From: Isoptericola sediminis
GTDB taxonomy: Bacteria; Actinomycetota; Actinomycetes; Actinomycetales; Cellulomonadaceae
Length of the DNA stretch: 52,204 nt
Direction: 5' to 3'
NCBI RefSeq assembly: GCF_013085345.1
Contig: NZ_JABFAJ010000027.1
Location: 1-52,204, forward strand
Positions 9,444 through 17,768 of the stretch are shown here, one piece after another. The notes under the pieces were generated by a model that worked only from the letters and a program-made list of their open reading frames with translations, searched no databases and had not been told where the DNA came from. A program made the position numbers and the translations under genes. Each line of letters starts with the position of its first letter. Within the stretch, counting starts at the first letter, position 1.

Positions 9444-9620
9444 CTACCGGTGGGGAGCGACACCGCACCGACGCTGATACGGGACGGACGTGCACCGTTC
9501 GTTCACAAGTCGTGTGCCCGGCAGGTACCGAGGACCCCGTACGGTGAGGGGCATTCGTCACACGAGCATCACCCCACGCCCGCGGCTGAGAAGTCGACAC
9601 CCCCGACGACGAGGACGTCC

Positions 9621-10691
9621 ATGACCTCCGCCGCACTGCGCGCCGACAACCCTGTCACCAGCACCTACGCCGCCCTGTCCCGCACCGTGCGGGACGCCGG
9701 GCTGCTGCGCAAGACACCCCGCTACTACCTCTGGACGCTGGGTGCGCTCACCGCCGCGCTCGGCGGCGTCGTCACGGGCTTCGTCCTCCTGGGCGACTCC
9801 TGGTTCCAGCTCCTCATGGCCGGCGCCCTGGGCCTCGTGCTGACCCAGTTCTCGTTCGTCGCCCACGAGGCCGCGCACAAGCAGGTCTTCGCCTCGGGCC
9901 CCGTCAACGACCGCGTGGGGCGCCTCCTCGCCAACGGGGTCGCCGGCATCAGCTACTCGTGGTGGATGACCAAGCACACCCGCCACCACGCCAACCCGAA
10001 CAAGGTCGGCAAGGACCCGGACATCGCGATGGACGCCATCGCCTTCACCGAGGAGCAGGCCCGCGAGCAGAAGGGCTTCCTGGCGCTGATCCACCGCTAC
10101 CAGGGCTGGCTGTTCTTCCCGCTGCTCACCCTCGAGGGGCTGAACCTGCACGTCACCTCGATCCGGTCGCTGTTCACCGGCGGGCCGGAGACCCTCCGCG
10201 CCCGGATCGACGAGCTCGTGGTGATCGGCCTGCGCCTGAGCCTGTACCTCGCGGTGCTGTTCGTGTTCCTGCCCGTCGGGCTGGCCTTCGCGTTCCTCGG
10301 TGTCCAGATGGCCGTGTTCGGCGTCTACATGGGCGCCTCGTTCGCCCCGAACCACAAGGGCATGGCGCTGATCCCCGCGGACAGGAAGCTGGACTTCCTG
10401 TCCAAGCAGGTGCTGACCTCACGCAACATCCGCGGTGGATGGTGGATGACCATCCTCATGGGTGGCCTGAACTTCCAGATCGAGCACCACCTGTTCCCCT
10501 CGATGCCCCGGCCGCACCTGGCCCGGACCCGGGAGATCGTGCGCGAGCACTGCGCCCACCTGGGCATCCCGTACACGGAGACGAGCCTGCCGGCCTCCTA
10601 CGGCATCGTCGTGCGGTACCTGAACCGGGTGGGCCTCCAGGCCCGCGACCCGTTCGACTGCCCGATGTTCCACCAGCTGCGCGGGCGCTGA
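9621..10691 (+). CDS. acyl-lipid fatty-acid desaturase
   Basis: A 356-residue membrane di-iron enzyme that introduces a double bond into acyl chains. All three histidine boxes are present: HEAAH (H82, H86), HTRHH (H119, H122, H123) and QIEHH (H289, H290), with hydrophobic segments at about 43-78 and 205-240. The QxxHH third box is typical of front-end or acyl-lipid desaturases. Start ATG 9621 with GAGGA upstream; the in-frame stretch before it is Pro/Thr-rich and not family-like. Convergent with the multi-cold-shock-domain gene, which fits a role in membrane fluidity at low temperature (inference). Confidence 0.93.
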   Translation: MTSAALRADNPVTSTYAALSRTVRDAGLLRKTPRYYLWTLGALTAALGGVVTGFVLLGDSWFQLLMAGALGLVLTQFSFVAHEAAHKQVFASGPVNDRVGRLLANGVAGISYSWWMTKHTRHHANPNKVGKDPDIAMDAIAFTEEQAREQKGFLALIHRYQGWLFFPLLTLEGLNLHVTSIRSLFTGGPETLRARIDELVVIGLRLSLYLAVLFVFLPVGLAFAFLGVQMAVFGVYMGASFAPNHKGMALIPADRKLDFLSKQVLTSRNIRGGWWMTILMGGLNFQIEHHLFPSMPRPHLARTREIVREHCAHLGIPYTETSLPASYGIVVRYLNRVGLQARDPFDCPMFHQLRGR

Positions 10692-10705
10692 GGAGTCGGG
10701 GCCAG

Positions 10706-10730
10706 GGCGGCGGTGCTCGGACCCGCCGCC
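10706..10730. terminator. bidirectional terminator hairpin
   Basis: GGCGGCGG and CCGCCGCC arms with a 9-base loop lie between the convergent desaturase and cold-shock-domain genes. No U-run, as is common at this GC content. Confidence 0.5.
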
Positions 10731-10734
10731 GCGC

Positions 10735-11703
10735 TCACACGATCTCGACGCGGTCGGCCTGCGGCCCCCGGTCGCTCTGGCGCACCGTGAACCGGACCCG
10801 GTCGCCCTCCTCCAGCATCTCGGCGCCCCGCACCACCGACACGTGGACGAACAGGTCCTCGCCGCCGTCGTCGGGCGCGATGAACCCGAAGCCGCGGTCC
10901 GCGTCGTACCGCGCGACGGTCCCTTCGCCTCCCCGCACCGGCCCGCGGGATGCGGACGGACGGCCCGGTCGACCGCGGCCCGCCACGTCACGCCCGCTCC
11001 CCGCGCCGCGCACGACCTGGACGTTGCGGGCGTTCGGCCCCCGGTCGCCGTCGACGACGTCGAACGTCACCCGCGCGCCCTCGGAGAGCTCGGACGTCCC
11101 CCGGCCGAGCGCCTTGACGTGGACGAAGACGTCCTCGCCGCCCGCGTCGGGAGCGATGAACCCGAAGCCCTTGGCCTCGTCGAAGAAGGACACGGTGCCG
11201 TCGGCTCCGTCCGAGGCCGGCTTCGCGGCCTCCGCCGCGAGCGGGAGCAGGTGGTCGGCCTGCGGCCCCTTCTCCCCCTCGACGACGAGGAACGCCACGC
11301 GCTGCCCCTCCGTGATCACGCCGCCGGTGACGATGGCCGAGCTGTGGACGAAGATCTCGCCGCGGCCGCCGTCAGGCGTGACGAAGCCGTAGCCCTTGGT
11401 CGGCTCGTACCAGTTGACCGTGCCGAGCACGCCCAGCGGCGCATCGGCAGGCTGGTCGCCCGTGACACGGACCCGGCGCGCCTGCGGGCCCCGGTCACCC
11501 TCGCCCACCTCGAACTCGACGGACTGCCCCTCGCGGAGCTGCTTCGGTCCCGTGCCACCGCCGACGATCTCGGACGCGTGCACGAACAGGTCGTCGGCGT
11601 CGTTCCCTCGGTCGATGAAACCGAACCCTCGGTCGGCGTCGAACCATCGGACGGTTCCCTGGTGCACGAAGAGCTCCTCAGTGGTGGTGGACGGTGCTGT
11701 CAT
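10735..11703 (-). CDS. protein of four tandem cold-shock domains
   Basis: A 322-residue protein made almost entirely of four cold-shock domains at about residues 14-80, 92-152, 168-231 and 259-322. Each has RNP1-like (RGFGFI, KGYGFV, KGFGFI, RGFGFI) and RNP2-like motifs (DLFVH, EIFVH, DVFVH, DLFVH) and the closing GDRGPQA/GEKGPQA/GDRGPNA signature. Between domains 3 and 4 is an Arg/Gly-rich linker (about 232-258). Bacterial cold-shock proteins are normally single domains of about 67 residues, so a string of four would bind long single-stranded RNA or DNA with high avidity. ATG 11703 follows a GGGGGGA ribosome site and is preferred over GTG 11718. Confidence 0.93.
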   Translation of the reverse strand: MTAPSTTTEELFVHQGTVRWFDADRGFGFIDRGNDADDLFVHASEIVGGGTGPKQLREGQSVEFEVGEGDRGPQARRVRVTGDQPADAPLGVLGTVNWYEPTKGYGFVTPDGGRGEIFVHSSAIVTGGVITEGQRVAFLVVEGEKGPQADHLLPLAAEAAKPASDGADGTVSFFDEAKGFGFIAPDAGGEDVFVHVKALGRGTSELSEGARVTFDVVDGDRGPNARNVQVVRGAGSGRDVAGRGRPGRPSASRGPVRGGEGTVARYDADRGFGFIAPDDGGEDLFVHVSVVRGAEMLEEGDRVRFTVRQSDRGPQADRVEIV

Positions 11704-11785
11704 CCAGTGTCCCCCCACAGCACCCCTGACAGGTGCGCCCGGCCGCCGCCGTCGCCCCCGGGGCCTGTCCGGAACCTCACACCGC

Positions 11786-12457
11786 TCAGGTCACGCGCGC
11801 GATCGCGAACCCGTCCCACCCCTTGGCCCCGACCGTCTGGAGTGCGGTCGCGGTCAGCCGCGGGTCGCTCCCCAGGGCGTGCAGGAACCCCCGCACCCCG
11901 ACGACGTCCGGGTCGTCGTCCTCCGGGTCGACGACGGCTCCCCGGCGGACCACGTTGTCCCCCACGATGACGCTGCCGGGCCGCGTCACGCGCAGCGCCA
12001 GCTCGAGGTAGGCGGGCATGTTCGCCTTGTCGGCGTCGACGAACACGAGGTCGTACGGCTCCGCCCCGCGGTCGGCGAGCCGCGCCACGACGTCCAGCGC
12101 GCGCCCCACCTCGATGCGCACCAGCGGGCCGACGCCCGCCCGGTCGACGTTCTCCCGGGCGACCTCGGCGTGCCGCGGGTCGATCTCCACCGTCGTCACG
12201 TGCCCCGCTCCCCCCACGGCGCGGGCGAGCCAGATGGTGGAGTAGCCGGCGAGCGTGCCGATCTCCAGCACCCGCCGGGCACCGGAGACCTGTGCGAGCA
12301 GGGCGAGGAAGGCACCCTGGGTCGCCGTGACCTCGATCGGGGGCAGACCCCGCTCCCGCCCGCGGTCCCGCGCGGCGACGAGCGCCGCGTCCTCCTCCAC
12401 GAGCTCGCCGGCCAGGTAGGCGTCGACCTCGGACCAGCCCTGCTCCGCGCTCGCCAT
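11786..12457 (-). CDS. class I SAM-dependent O-methyltransferase (Methyltransf_3 family)
   Basis: A 223-residue cytosolic enzyme of the catechol/caffeoyl-CoA O-methyltransferase type. The SAM-binding loop reads [16 protein letters not shown] (about residue 60-77), the acidic residue binding ribose is in TTVEID, and the metal/substrate loop is [30 protein letters not shown] is typical of the family. Physiological substrate unknown. Start ATG 12457; divergent from the acyltransferase gene, 63 bases apart. Confidence 0.9.
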   Translation of the reverse strand: MASAEQGWSEVDAYLAGELVEEDAALVAARDRGRERGLPPIEVTATQGAFLALLAQVSGARRVLEIGTLAGYSTIWLARAVGGAGHVTTVEIDPRHAEVARENVDRAGVGPLVRIEVGRALDVVARLADRGAEPYDLVFVDADKANMPAYLELALRVTRPGSVIVGDNVVRRGAVVDPEDDDPDVVGVRGFLHALGSDPRLTATALQTVGAKGWDGFAIARVT

Positions 12458-12520
12458 ACCGCCGATGATGGCACCGAACCCGTCCGCACGGGCGGTCGTG
12501 GCACGCCGTAGGATCGTCGC

Positions 12521-13096
12521 GTGCTCACCTCGCTCCGTCGCGGCATCGCGCGTCTGTACTGGCGGATCAGCCAGTGGCGGCTGAAGACCGAACCGGCCCC
12601 CGACCGGACCGGCATCCTCATCGGCGCCCCGCACACCTCCAACTGGGACTTCGTCCTCATGCTCGCCATCGCCTGGCGGCTCGGGATCGACGTGCGCTGG
12701 TTGGGCAAGCACACCCTGTTCACCGGGTGGCGGGGACCGATCATGCGCGCCCTGGGCGGCATCCCGGTGGACCGCCGGGACCCGTCGCGCGTCGTCGACG
12801 ACATCGTCGACCGGGTCGCGGCCGGGGAGACCTTCCACCTCGTGGTGACGCCCGAGGGGACCCGCTCGGGCAACGGGTGGAAGTCGGGGTTCTACCGGAT
12901 CGCCCGCGAGGCGGACCTGCCCATCACCCTGGGGTACGTCGACCGGACGACGATGACCACGGGTCTGGGCCCCACCATGGAGCTGACCGGCGAGGTCACG
13001 ATGGACATGGACCGGATCCGCGCCTTCTACGCCGACAAGGCGGGCGTCCGGCCCGAGCTTCGCACCGAACCGCGCCTGCGCTCCGAGGACAACTGA
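12521..13096 (+). CDS. 1-acyl-glycerol-3-phosphate acyltransferase-like (PlsC family)
   Basis: A 191-residue peripheral membrane acyltransferase. Motif I HTSNWD (the HX4D catalytic dyad) is at about residues 38-43 and motif III PEGTRS at about 110-115, with GGIPVDRR between them as motif II. The short length and lack of a clear membrane helix resemble the compact actinobacterial PlsC-like proteins, so phospholipid or other lipid acylation is likely but the acceptor is open. GTG start; the GNAT gene begins 2 bases after its stop. Confidence 0.88.
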   Translation: MLTSLRRGIARLYWRISQWRLKTEPAPDRTGILIGAPHTSNWDFVLMLAIAWRLGIDVRWLGKHTLFTGWRGPIMRALGGIPVDRRDPSRVVDDIVDRVAAGETFHLVVTPEGTRSGNGWKSGFYRIAREADLPITLGYVDRTTMTTGLGPTMELTGEVTMDMDRIRAFYADKAGVRPELRTEPRLRSEDN

Positions 13097-13098
13097 CC

Positions 13099-13647
13099 GT
13101 GCTCGACCTCGCGCCGGTCGCGCTGCCCGCCGGCGTGACGCTCCGCCTGCTGCACCCCGACGACGGACCCGCCCTGGCCGCGGCGTACACCCGGGACCGG
13201 ACCCGTCTCGAACCCTGGGAACCGGAGCGGCCGGAGTCGTACTTCACCCCCGAGCACCACGCGCGGACCGTCCCGGACGAGCTCGCCGCGCACCGCGCCG
13301 GCCGCACCGTCCCGTGCGTCCTGACGCGCGACAGCGAGGTCGTCGGACGGGTCACGCTGAGCGACGTCGTGGCCGGCCCGTTCCGCAACGCCCACCTCGG
13401 CTACTGGCTCGCCGGCGCCGTCACGGGACACGGCGTGATGACCGCCGCCGTCGAGGCGCTCGTCACGCATGCACGGGACGTCGTCGGCCTGCACCGTCTG
13501 CAGGCCGCGACGCTGCCGCACAACCACGACTCGCAAGGCGTGCTCGCCCGGACCGGCTTCGAGAAGATCGGCTACGCCCCGCGCTACCTGCGGATCGCGG
13601 GCGCCTGGCAGGACCACGTCCTGTTCCAGCGGATCCTGCACGACTGA
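13099..13647 (+). CDS. GNAT N-acetyltransferase (RimJ/RimL-like)
   Basis: A 182-residue acetyl-CoA-dependent transferase. It starts with the RimJ/RimL pattern LRLLHPDDGPALAAAY, has GYWLAGAVTGHGVMTAAVEA (beta-4 and the CoA pyrophosphate loop at about 100-120) and the late signature NHDSQGVLARTGFEKIGYAP. It probably acetylates a protein N-terminus or an amine; the target is unknown. GTG 13099 follows the acyltransferase stop by 2 bases, so the two genes form one operon. Confidence 0.87.
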   Translation: MLDLAPVALPAGVTLRLLHPDDGPALAAAYTRDRTRLEPWEPERPESYFTPEHHARTVPDELAAHRAGRTVPCVLTRDSEVVGRVTLSDVVAGPFRNAHLGYWLAGAVTGHGVMTAAVEALVTHARDVVGLHRLQAATLPHNHDSQGVLARTGFEKIGYAPRYLRIAGAWQDHVLFQRILHD

Positions 13648-13685
13648 GACGTCGGCGCTGGTCGACCGGGTCCGCACACAGCAGC

Positions 13686-13724
13686 GTCCCGCCCGGCCGT
13701 CGGGGGAAGACGGCCGGACGGGAC
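13686..13724. terminator. terminator
   Basis: GTCCCG-C-CCGGCCGTC and GACGGCCGG-A-CGGGAC arms (15 pairs with one mismatch) around a short loop, between the convergent GNAT and USP genes. Confidence 0.8.
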
Positions 13725-13738
13725 GTGTCCCACGGGTC

Positions 13739-14656
13739 CTACGCGGACTCGTGGGCGATCAGGACCGGGCAGGGTGCGTGCCGCACCAGCCGGTCGGGCA
13801 TCGACCCCAGCACCCGGCCGACCATCGGCGAGTGCTTGCGTCCGCCGACGACGGCGAGGTCGTGCCGGTTGAGCCGCTGCTGCAGGACGTCGATCGGCAC
13901 CCCGGTGACGACCTCCGTCGACACCTCGACGTCCGGGAACTTGTCGGTCCAGCGCGACATGATGTCCGTCATCGCCTTCATGGCCTCGTCCCGGTACTCC
14001 TGCGAGAGCGCACTGGCCATGGCGTACGGCCCGGCGATGAAGTCCGGGTGCACGGCGTGCACCACGAGCAGCGGCGCAGCGGCGCAGTCGGCCTCCCCGA
14101 ACGCCTGCTCCAGCACGCGGTCGGCCTGCTCGTCGGTGTCGACGGCGGCCACGACCCGCCAGATCGGGCCGACGCTGTCGCTCGGGGTGACGGAGTGCTG
14201 AGCAACGGGGTCGGTCGGCACGACGACGACGGATCCGTGCGCCATCGCCGCCACGGCGGACGAGACGGATCCCAGCACCACCCGGTCGATGCCGCCGAGG
14301 CCGCGCTGGCCGACCACGACGACGCTCTCGGGACCCGTGTGGCCCACGAGCACGCCGGCCGGCGTGCCGGAGACGACCTCCCACGAGACCTCGTCCGCGA
14401 CGGGGGCTGCGGTGGGCCGGTGCTCGCGGAGCTCGACCAGCCGTTCCGCGGCCCGGGAGATCCCCTCCTCCGCCCGCTCGCGGATCGCCTGCTCCCCGAG
14501 GCCGAAGCCCGGCTCGGCCGGAGTCGTCGGAACGGTGTACGCGCTCACCACGGTCAGGGTTCCCTGTCGGCGTACGGCTTCGGCGGCCGCCCAGTCGAGG
14601 GCCTGCTCACCGGCGATCGAACCGTCGATGCCGACGATCACTCGTGTGCTCTTCAT
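13739..14656 (-). CDS. universal stress protein with two USP domains
   Basis: A 305-residue protein with tandem USP domains (about 4-145 and 158-300). The first carries the ATP-binding pattern G-2x-G-9x-GS (VVGQRGLGGIDRVVLGS); the second keeps RVLGSMPDRLVRHAPCPVLI but is looser at the first glycines. Double USPs of this kind are prominent members of the mycobacterial DosR dormancy regulon. Start ATG 14656 with an AAGGAGG ribosome site. A DevR/DosR-like box lies 77-90 bases upstream, shared with the divergent sensor-kinase gene. Confidence 0.93.
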   Translation of the reverse strand: MKSTRVIVGIDGSIAGEQALDWAAAEAVRRQGTLTVVSAYTVPTTPAEPGFGLGEQAIRERAEEGISRAAERLVELREHRPTAAPVADEVSWEVVSGTPAGVLVGHTGPESVVVVGQRGLGGIDRVVLGSVSSAVAAMAHGSVVVVPTDPVAQHSVTPSDSVGPIWRVVAAVDTDEQADRVLEQAFGEADCAAAPLLVVHAVHPDFIAGPYAMASALSQEYRDEAMKAMTDIMSRWTDKFPDVEVSTEVVTGVPIDVLQQRLNRHDLAVVGGRKHSPMVGRVLGSMPDRLVRHAPCPVLIAHESA

Positions 14657-14732
14657 GACGACCTCCTTGGTCTTGCCCCTAGTAGGCCACGGACGCACCG
14701 CCGCCCGGCAGTGCCTCTCGCCTCCCCCTGGC

Positions 14733-14746
14733 AGGCCGAAGGTCCC
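14733..14746. promoter_or_regulatory. DevR/DosR-like box between usp and sensor kinase
   Basis: AGGCCGAAGGTCCC. With the next base it shares the 14-mer GGCCGAAGGTCCCG with the doxX upstream region. The layout matches the DosR core GGGACT-WW-AGTCCC position for position, with an A for the first G. Confidence 0.6.
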
Positions 14747-14781
14747 GGGCCGGACAGCACTGGTCCCGCTACGGTGAACAG

Positions 14782-16404
14782 GTGCACGACGACGACGTGG
14801 ACCGCCTGCTCGCGGCCGTGGTCTCGGTCGGGAGGGGTCTCGACCTCGAGACCACGCTGCAGCGTCTCGTGGAGACGGCGTCCGACGTCGTCGACGCGAG
14901 GTACGCCGCGCTCGGGATCCTCGGCGAGGACCAACGGATCGCGCGGTTCCTCACCGTCGGGCTCACCCCCGAGGAGATCCGCGCGATCGGCCCCTACCCG
15001 ACGGGCAAGGGCCTCCTCGGGGAGCTGGTCCGGCACCCGGAGTCGCTCCGCCTGGCCGACATGCGCGGCGACCCCCGGTCGGTCGGGTTCCCACCGCACC
15101 ATCCGCCCATGCGGTCGTTCCTCGGCGTCCCCCTGCGGGTCCGCGGACGGCCCTTCGGCAACCTGTACCTCACCGAGAAGCGGGGCGGCGGGGAGTTCAC
15201 CGACCGCGACCAGCACCTGGCCGAGGGGCTCGCGGCCGCGGCCAGCGTCGCCGTCGAGAACGCACGGCTGTACTCCGCGGCACGGTTGCGCGAACGGTGG
15301 GCGCGGGGCAACCACGAGATCTCCCGGGAGATCGCCTCGGGCTCGTCGCCGGACTCGGTGATGGACGTCGTCGCCCGTGAGGCCATGCACGTGGCGGAGG
15401 CCGACACGGCCGTGCTCGCCATCCGCGCCGACGACGCCGACCAGCTCGTCATCCGCTCGGCCTGCGGTGCCGGGGTCGACGGCCTGGTCGGCACGGCCCT
15501 GCCGACGCGTGGCACGTTCGCCGCCGACGCCTACGTCTCCGGCCAGCCCGTGACGACGGCGGACGCGGCCACCGACGACCGCACCACCCCGGCGTTCCGG
15601 CCGGTCGACGTCGTCGGCCCGCTGGCCGCGGTACCCCTGGGCGGGCCGGGCGAGACGATCGGCATCCTCAGCGTGGGGCGACGACGCCACACCCCGCCGT
15701 TCTCGAGCGTCGCCATCGACTCGCTGCAGGCCTTCGCGGCGCAGACCGCCGTCGCGCTCGAGCTGGCGCAACGTCGTCGGGACGGGGAACGCCTCGCCGT
15801 GATCCGCGACCGCGACCGCATCGCGCGCGACCTGCACGACCTGGCGATCCAGCGGCTGTACGCCACCGGGCTGAGCCTGCAGGCGGTCGGGCGCCGGCTG
15901 GAGCGGGACGGTCTCGACCAGGACGCCGACCGCGTGGGACGCGCCGTGGACGACCTCGACGACACCATCAGCCTCATCCGCACCACCATCCACGGCCTGC
16001 ACCAGCCCGAGGCGCAGGACCGTCGGGCCGGCATCAAGGCCCGGCTCATCGCCGAGTGCGACGCGGCCGCCCGGACGCTGGGTTTCCATCCCGCCCTGCG
16101 GATGTCCGGCCCGATCGACACGGTGGTGCCGGCGGTCGTCGCGGACCACCTCGTGGCCGTGCTGCGCGAGGCGTTGTCGAACGTGGCCCGGCACGCGCAC
16201 GCCGGACGGGTCGACGTCTCGGTCGACGCGATCGAGTCGCTCCGGCTCGTCGTGCGCGACGACGGACGTGGCATCCCGGACGACGCCGCCCCCAGCGGCC
16301 TGCGGAACATGGAGGAGCGGTCGGCCGAGCTCGGGGGGACGTTCGAGGTCGACACCGGCCCGGGCGGCACGACGGTGCGCTGGCGGGTGCCGCTCAGACG
16401 GTGA
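14782..16404 (+). CDS. DevS/DosS-like GAF-GAF sensor histidine kinase
   Basis: A 540-residue soluble sensor. GAF-A covers about 20-160 and contains PPHHPPMRSFLGVP, where H107 matches the proximal haem-ligand position of mycobacterial DevS/DosT. GAF-B covers about 180-335. The HisKA_3 dimerisation helix has RDLHDLAIQRLY with phospho-acceptor H352, and the ATPase domain has LREALSNVARHAHA (N box) and DDGRGIP (G box). Haem-based oxygen/NO/CO or redox sensing is expected by homology. GTG start 14782. The gene ends in TGATCA, which is also the start of the stop of the convergent regulator, with zero bases between. Confidence 0.93.
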   Translation: MHDDDVDRLLAAVVSVGRGLDLETTLQRLVETASDVVDARYAALGILGEDQRIARFLTVGLTPEEIRAIGPYPTGKGLLGELVRHPESLRLADMRGDPRSVGFPPHHPPMRSFLGVPLRVRGRPFGNLYLTEKRGGGEFTDRDQHLAEGLAAAASVAVENARLYSAARLRERWARGNHEISREIASGSSPDSVMDVVAREAMHVAEADTAVLAIRADDADQLVIRSACGAGVDGLVGTALPTRGTFAADAYVSGQPVTTADAATDDRTTPAFRPVDVVGPLAAVPLGGPGETIGILSVGRRRHTPPFSSVAIDSLQAFAAQTAVALELAQRRRDGERLAVIRDRDRIARDLHDLAIQRLYATGLSLQAVGRRLERDGLDQDADRVGRAVDDLDDTISLIRTTIHGLHQPEAQDRRAGIKARLIAECDAAARTLGFHPALRMSGPIDTVVPAVVADHLVAVLREALSNVARHAHAGRVDVSVDAIESLRLVVRDDGRGIPDDAAPSGLRNMEERSAELGGTFEVDTGPGGTTVRWRVPLRR

Positions 16405-17052
16405 TCAGTGCCGGTCCTCGAGGCGGGTGGCGAGCACGGCGGCCTGCACGCGGCGTTCCAGCCCCAGCTTGGCCAGGATGCTGGAGACGTAGTTCTTCAC
16501 GGTCTTCTCGGCCAGGTACAGCTCGGCACCGATCTGCCGGTTGGTCATCCCCTGCCCGATGAGGGCGAGGACCCGCTGCTCCTGCTCGGTCAGCCCGGAC
16601 AAGGGGTCGTCGTCGTGGCGGTCCTGCGCCCGCATGCGCTGCATCACCGCGGCGGTGGTGCGGGGGTCGAGCGTGGAACCCCCGGCCGCGACGGTGCGGA
16701 TCGCGGCGACGATGTCGGTCCCGCGGACCTGCTTGAGCACGTAGCCGGCAGCACCGGCCATGATCGCGTCGAACAGCGCCTCGTCGTCGTCGAACGAGGT
16801 GAGCATGAGGCAGGCCACGTCCATGCGCGAGTGCAGCTCCCGGCACACGGTCACCCCGTCGCCGTCGGGCAGGCGCACGTCCAGCACGACGACGTCCGGG
16901 GTGAGAGCGGGGATGCGAGCGAGGGCCTGGGCGGCGGTGCCGGCCTCGCCGACCACCTCGAGGTCCGGTTCGGCCTCGATGAGGTCGGCGACACCGCGAC
17001 GGACGATCTCGTGATCGTCCACGAGGAAGACCCGCACGCTCGGCTCGCCCAT
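16405..17052 (-). CDS. DevR/DosR-like NarL-family response regulator
   Basis: A 215-residue regulator. The receiver domain has D13/D14 acidic pocket residues (LVDDHEIVRRG), phospho-acceptor D58 (VVVLDVRLPDGDG) and the conserved lysine in GYVLKQVRG. A LuxR-type helix-turn-helix follows at about 150-210 (GMTNRQIGAELYLAEKTVKN). It is the natural partner of the convergent DevS-like kinase and would bind the DosR-like boxes at 14733 and 17732-17766. It lies 23 bases after doxX, so a doxX-regulator operon under its own boxes would be self-amplifying. Confidence 0.94.
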   Translation of the reverse strand: MGEPSVRVFLVDDHEIVRRGVADLIEAEPDLEVVGEAGTAAQALARIPALTPDVVVLDVRLPDGDGVTVCRELHSRMDVACLMLTSFDDDEALFDAIMAGAAGYVLKQVRGTDIVAAIRTVAAGGSTLDPRTTAAVMQRMRAQDRHDDDPLSGLTEQEQRVLALIGQGMTNRQIGAELYLAEKTVKNYVSSILAKLGLERRVQAAVLATRLEDRH

Positions 17053-17075
17053 GGCTCTACGCTACGCAGTCGACG

Positions 17076-17615
17076 TCAGCGCAGCCAGGGGAACCGCTGC
17101 ACCAGCTCGGTGGAGCCCCAGCGCTTGCCGAGACCGAGCGTGTCGCCGGCGAGGATGGCGGCCAGGCCGACCAGGAGGACGGCGTCGACCAGGTGGTAGT
17201 CGACGAACGGGTTGTTCTCCAGCGGCAGCGAGGCGAGCCACATGAGCAGCATGAGGATCGCGCCGGAGACGGCGGCGACACGCATGCCGATACCGAGCAG
17301 CAGCGCGAGGCCGATGCCGAGCAGCCCGAGCATGAACAGCCAGTCGATGAAGACGTTGTTCGCGAGCGAGCTGAAGAAGTCGCCGAACGTCCCCTCGGCG
17401 TTGCTGAGGTACCCGGTGGTGGGCGAGCCGCCCGAGATCCAGGCCCGCTCGGCGGGCGTGGCGACGCCCAGACCGAAGGTCTTGTCGAAGAAGGCCCAGA
17501 GGAACTCGACGGCGAGCAGCAGCCGGACGACGGCGAACGTGTACGCCGCGGCCGGTGAGAGCGAGGTCTCGCGCACGGTGGGGGTCGATGCCTGGTGCGC
17601 GGAGGCGGTGGTCAT
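17076..17615 (-). CDS. DoxX-family membrane protein
   Basis: A 179-residue inner-membrane protein with four or five hydrophobic segments (about 25-47, 90-110, 112-130, 142-160). The first segment reads FAVVRLLLAVEFLWAFFDKTFGLG, the DoxX-like beginning. Mycobacterial DoxX is linked to redox and thiol stress; a specific reaction here is unknown. Start ATG 17615 with AGGAGGAG ribosome site. Probable first gene of an operon with the DevR-like regulator, behind two DosR-like boxes. Confidence 0.87.
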   Translation of the reverse strand: MTTASAHQASTPTVRETSLSPAAAYTFAVVRLLLAVEFLWAFFDKTFGLGVATPAERAWISGGSPTTGYLSNAEGTFGDFFSSLANNVFIDWLFMLGLLGIGLALLLGIGMRVAAVSGAILMLLMWLASLPLENNPFVDYHLVDAVLLVGLAAILAGDTLGLGKRWGSTELVQRFPWLR

Positions 17616-17731
17616 GACGATCTCCTCCTTCGACCGGGAACTCCGGTCCTGGGCACCGGGCGGTTCCCGGTGTCAGCACCAGACTCGCGGTCCCGTGCCC
17701 CCGGGGGCAGGGTGCAACGGCCCTGACCTGC

Positions 17732-17745
17732 GGGCCCATGGTCCC
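17732..17745. promoter_or_regulatory. DevR/DosR-like box (distal) upstream of doxX
   Basis: GGGCCCATGGTCCC. It shares the pattern GGGCC-N3-GGTCCC with the neighbouring box; 21 bases separate equivalent positions, two helical turns, as in known tandem DosR sites. Confidence 0.6.
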
Positions 17746-17752
17746 GCCCCCG

Positions 17753-17766
17753 GGGCCGAAGGTCCC
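17753..17766. promoter_or_regulatory. DevR/DosR-like box (second) upstream of doxX
   Basis: GGGCCGAAGGTCCC, nearly identical to the box at 14733. It lies directly after the stop of the metallopeptidase gene and about 140 bases upstream of doxX. Confidence 0.62.
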
Positions 17767-17768
17767 GA

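Noticed and set aside
12458-12838. N-terminal extension of the O-methyltransferase to 12838
   Set aside because: The extra residues overlap the divergent acyltransferase gene and show no family similarity; the family start fits ATG 12457.
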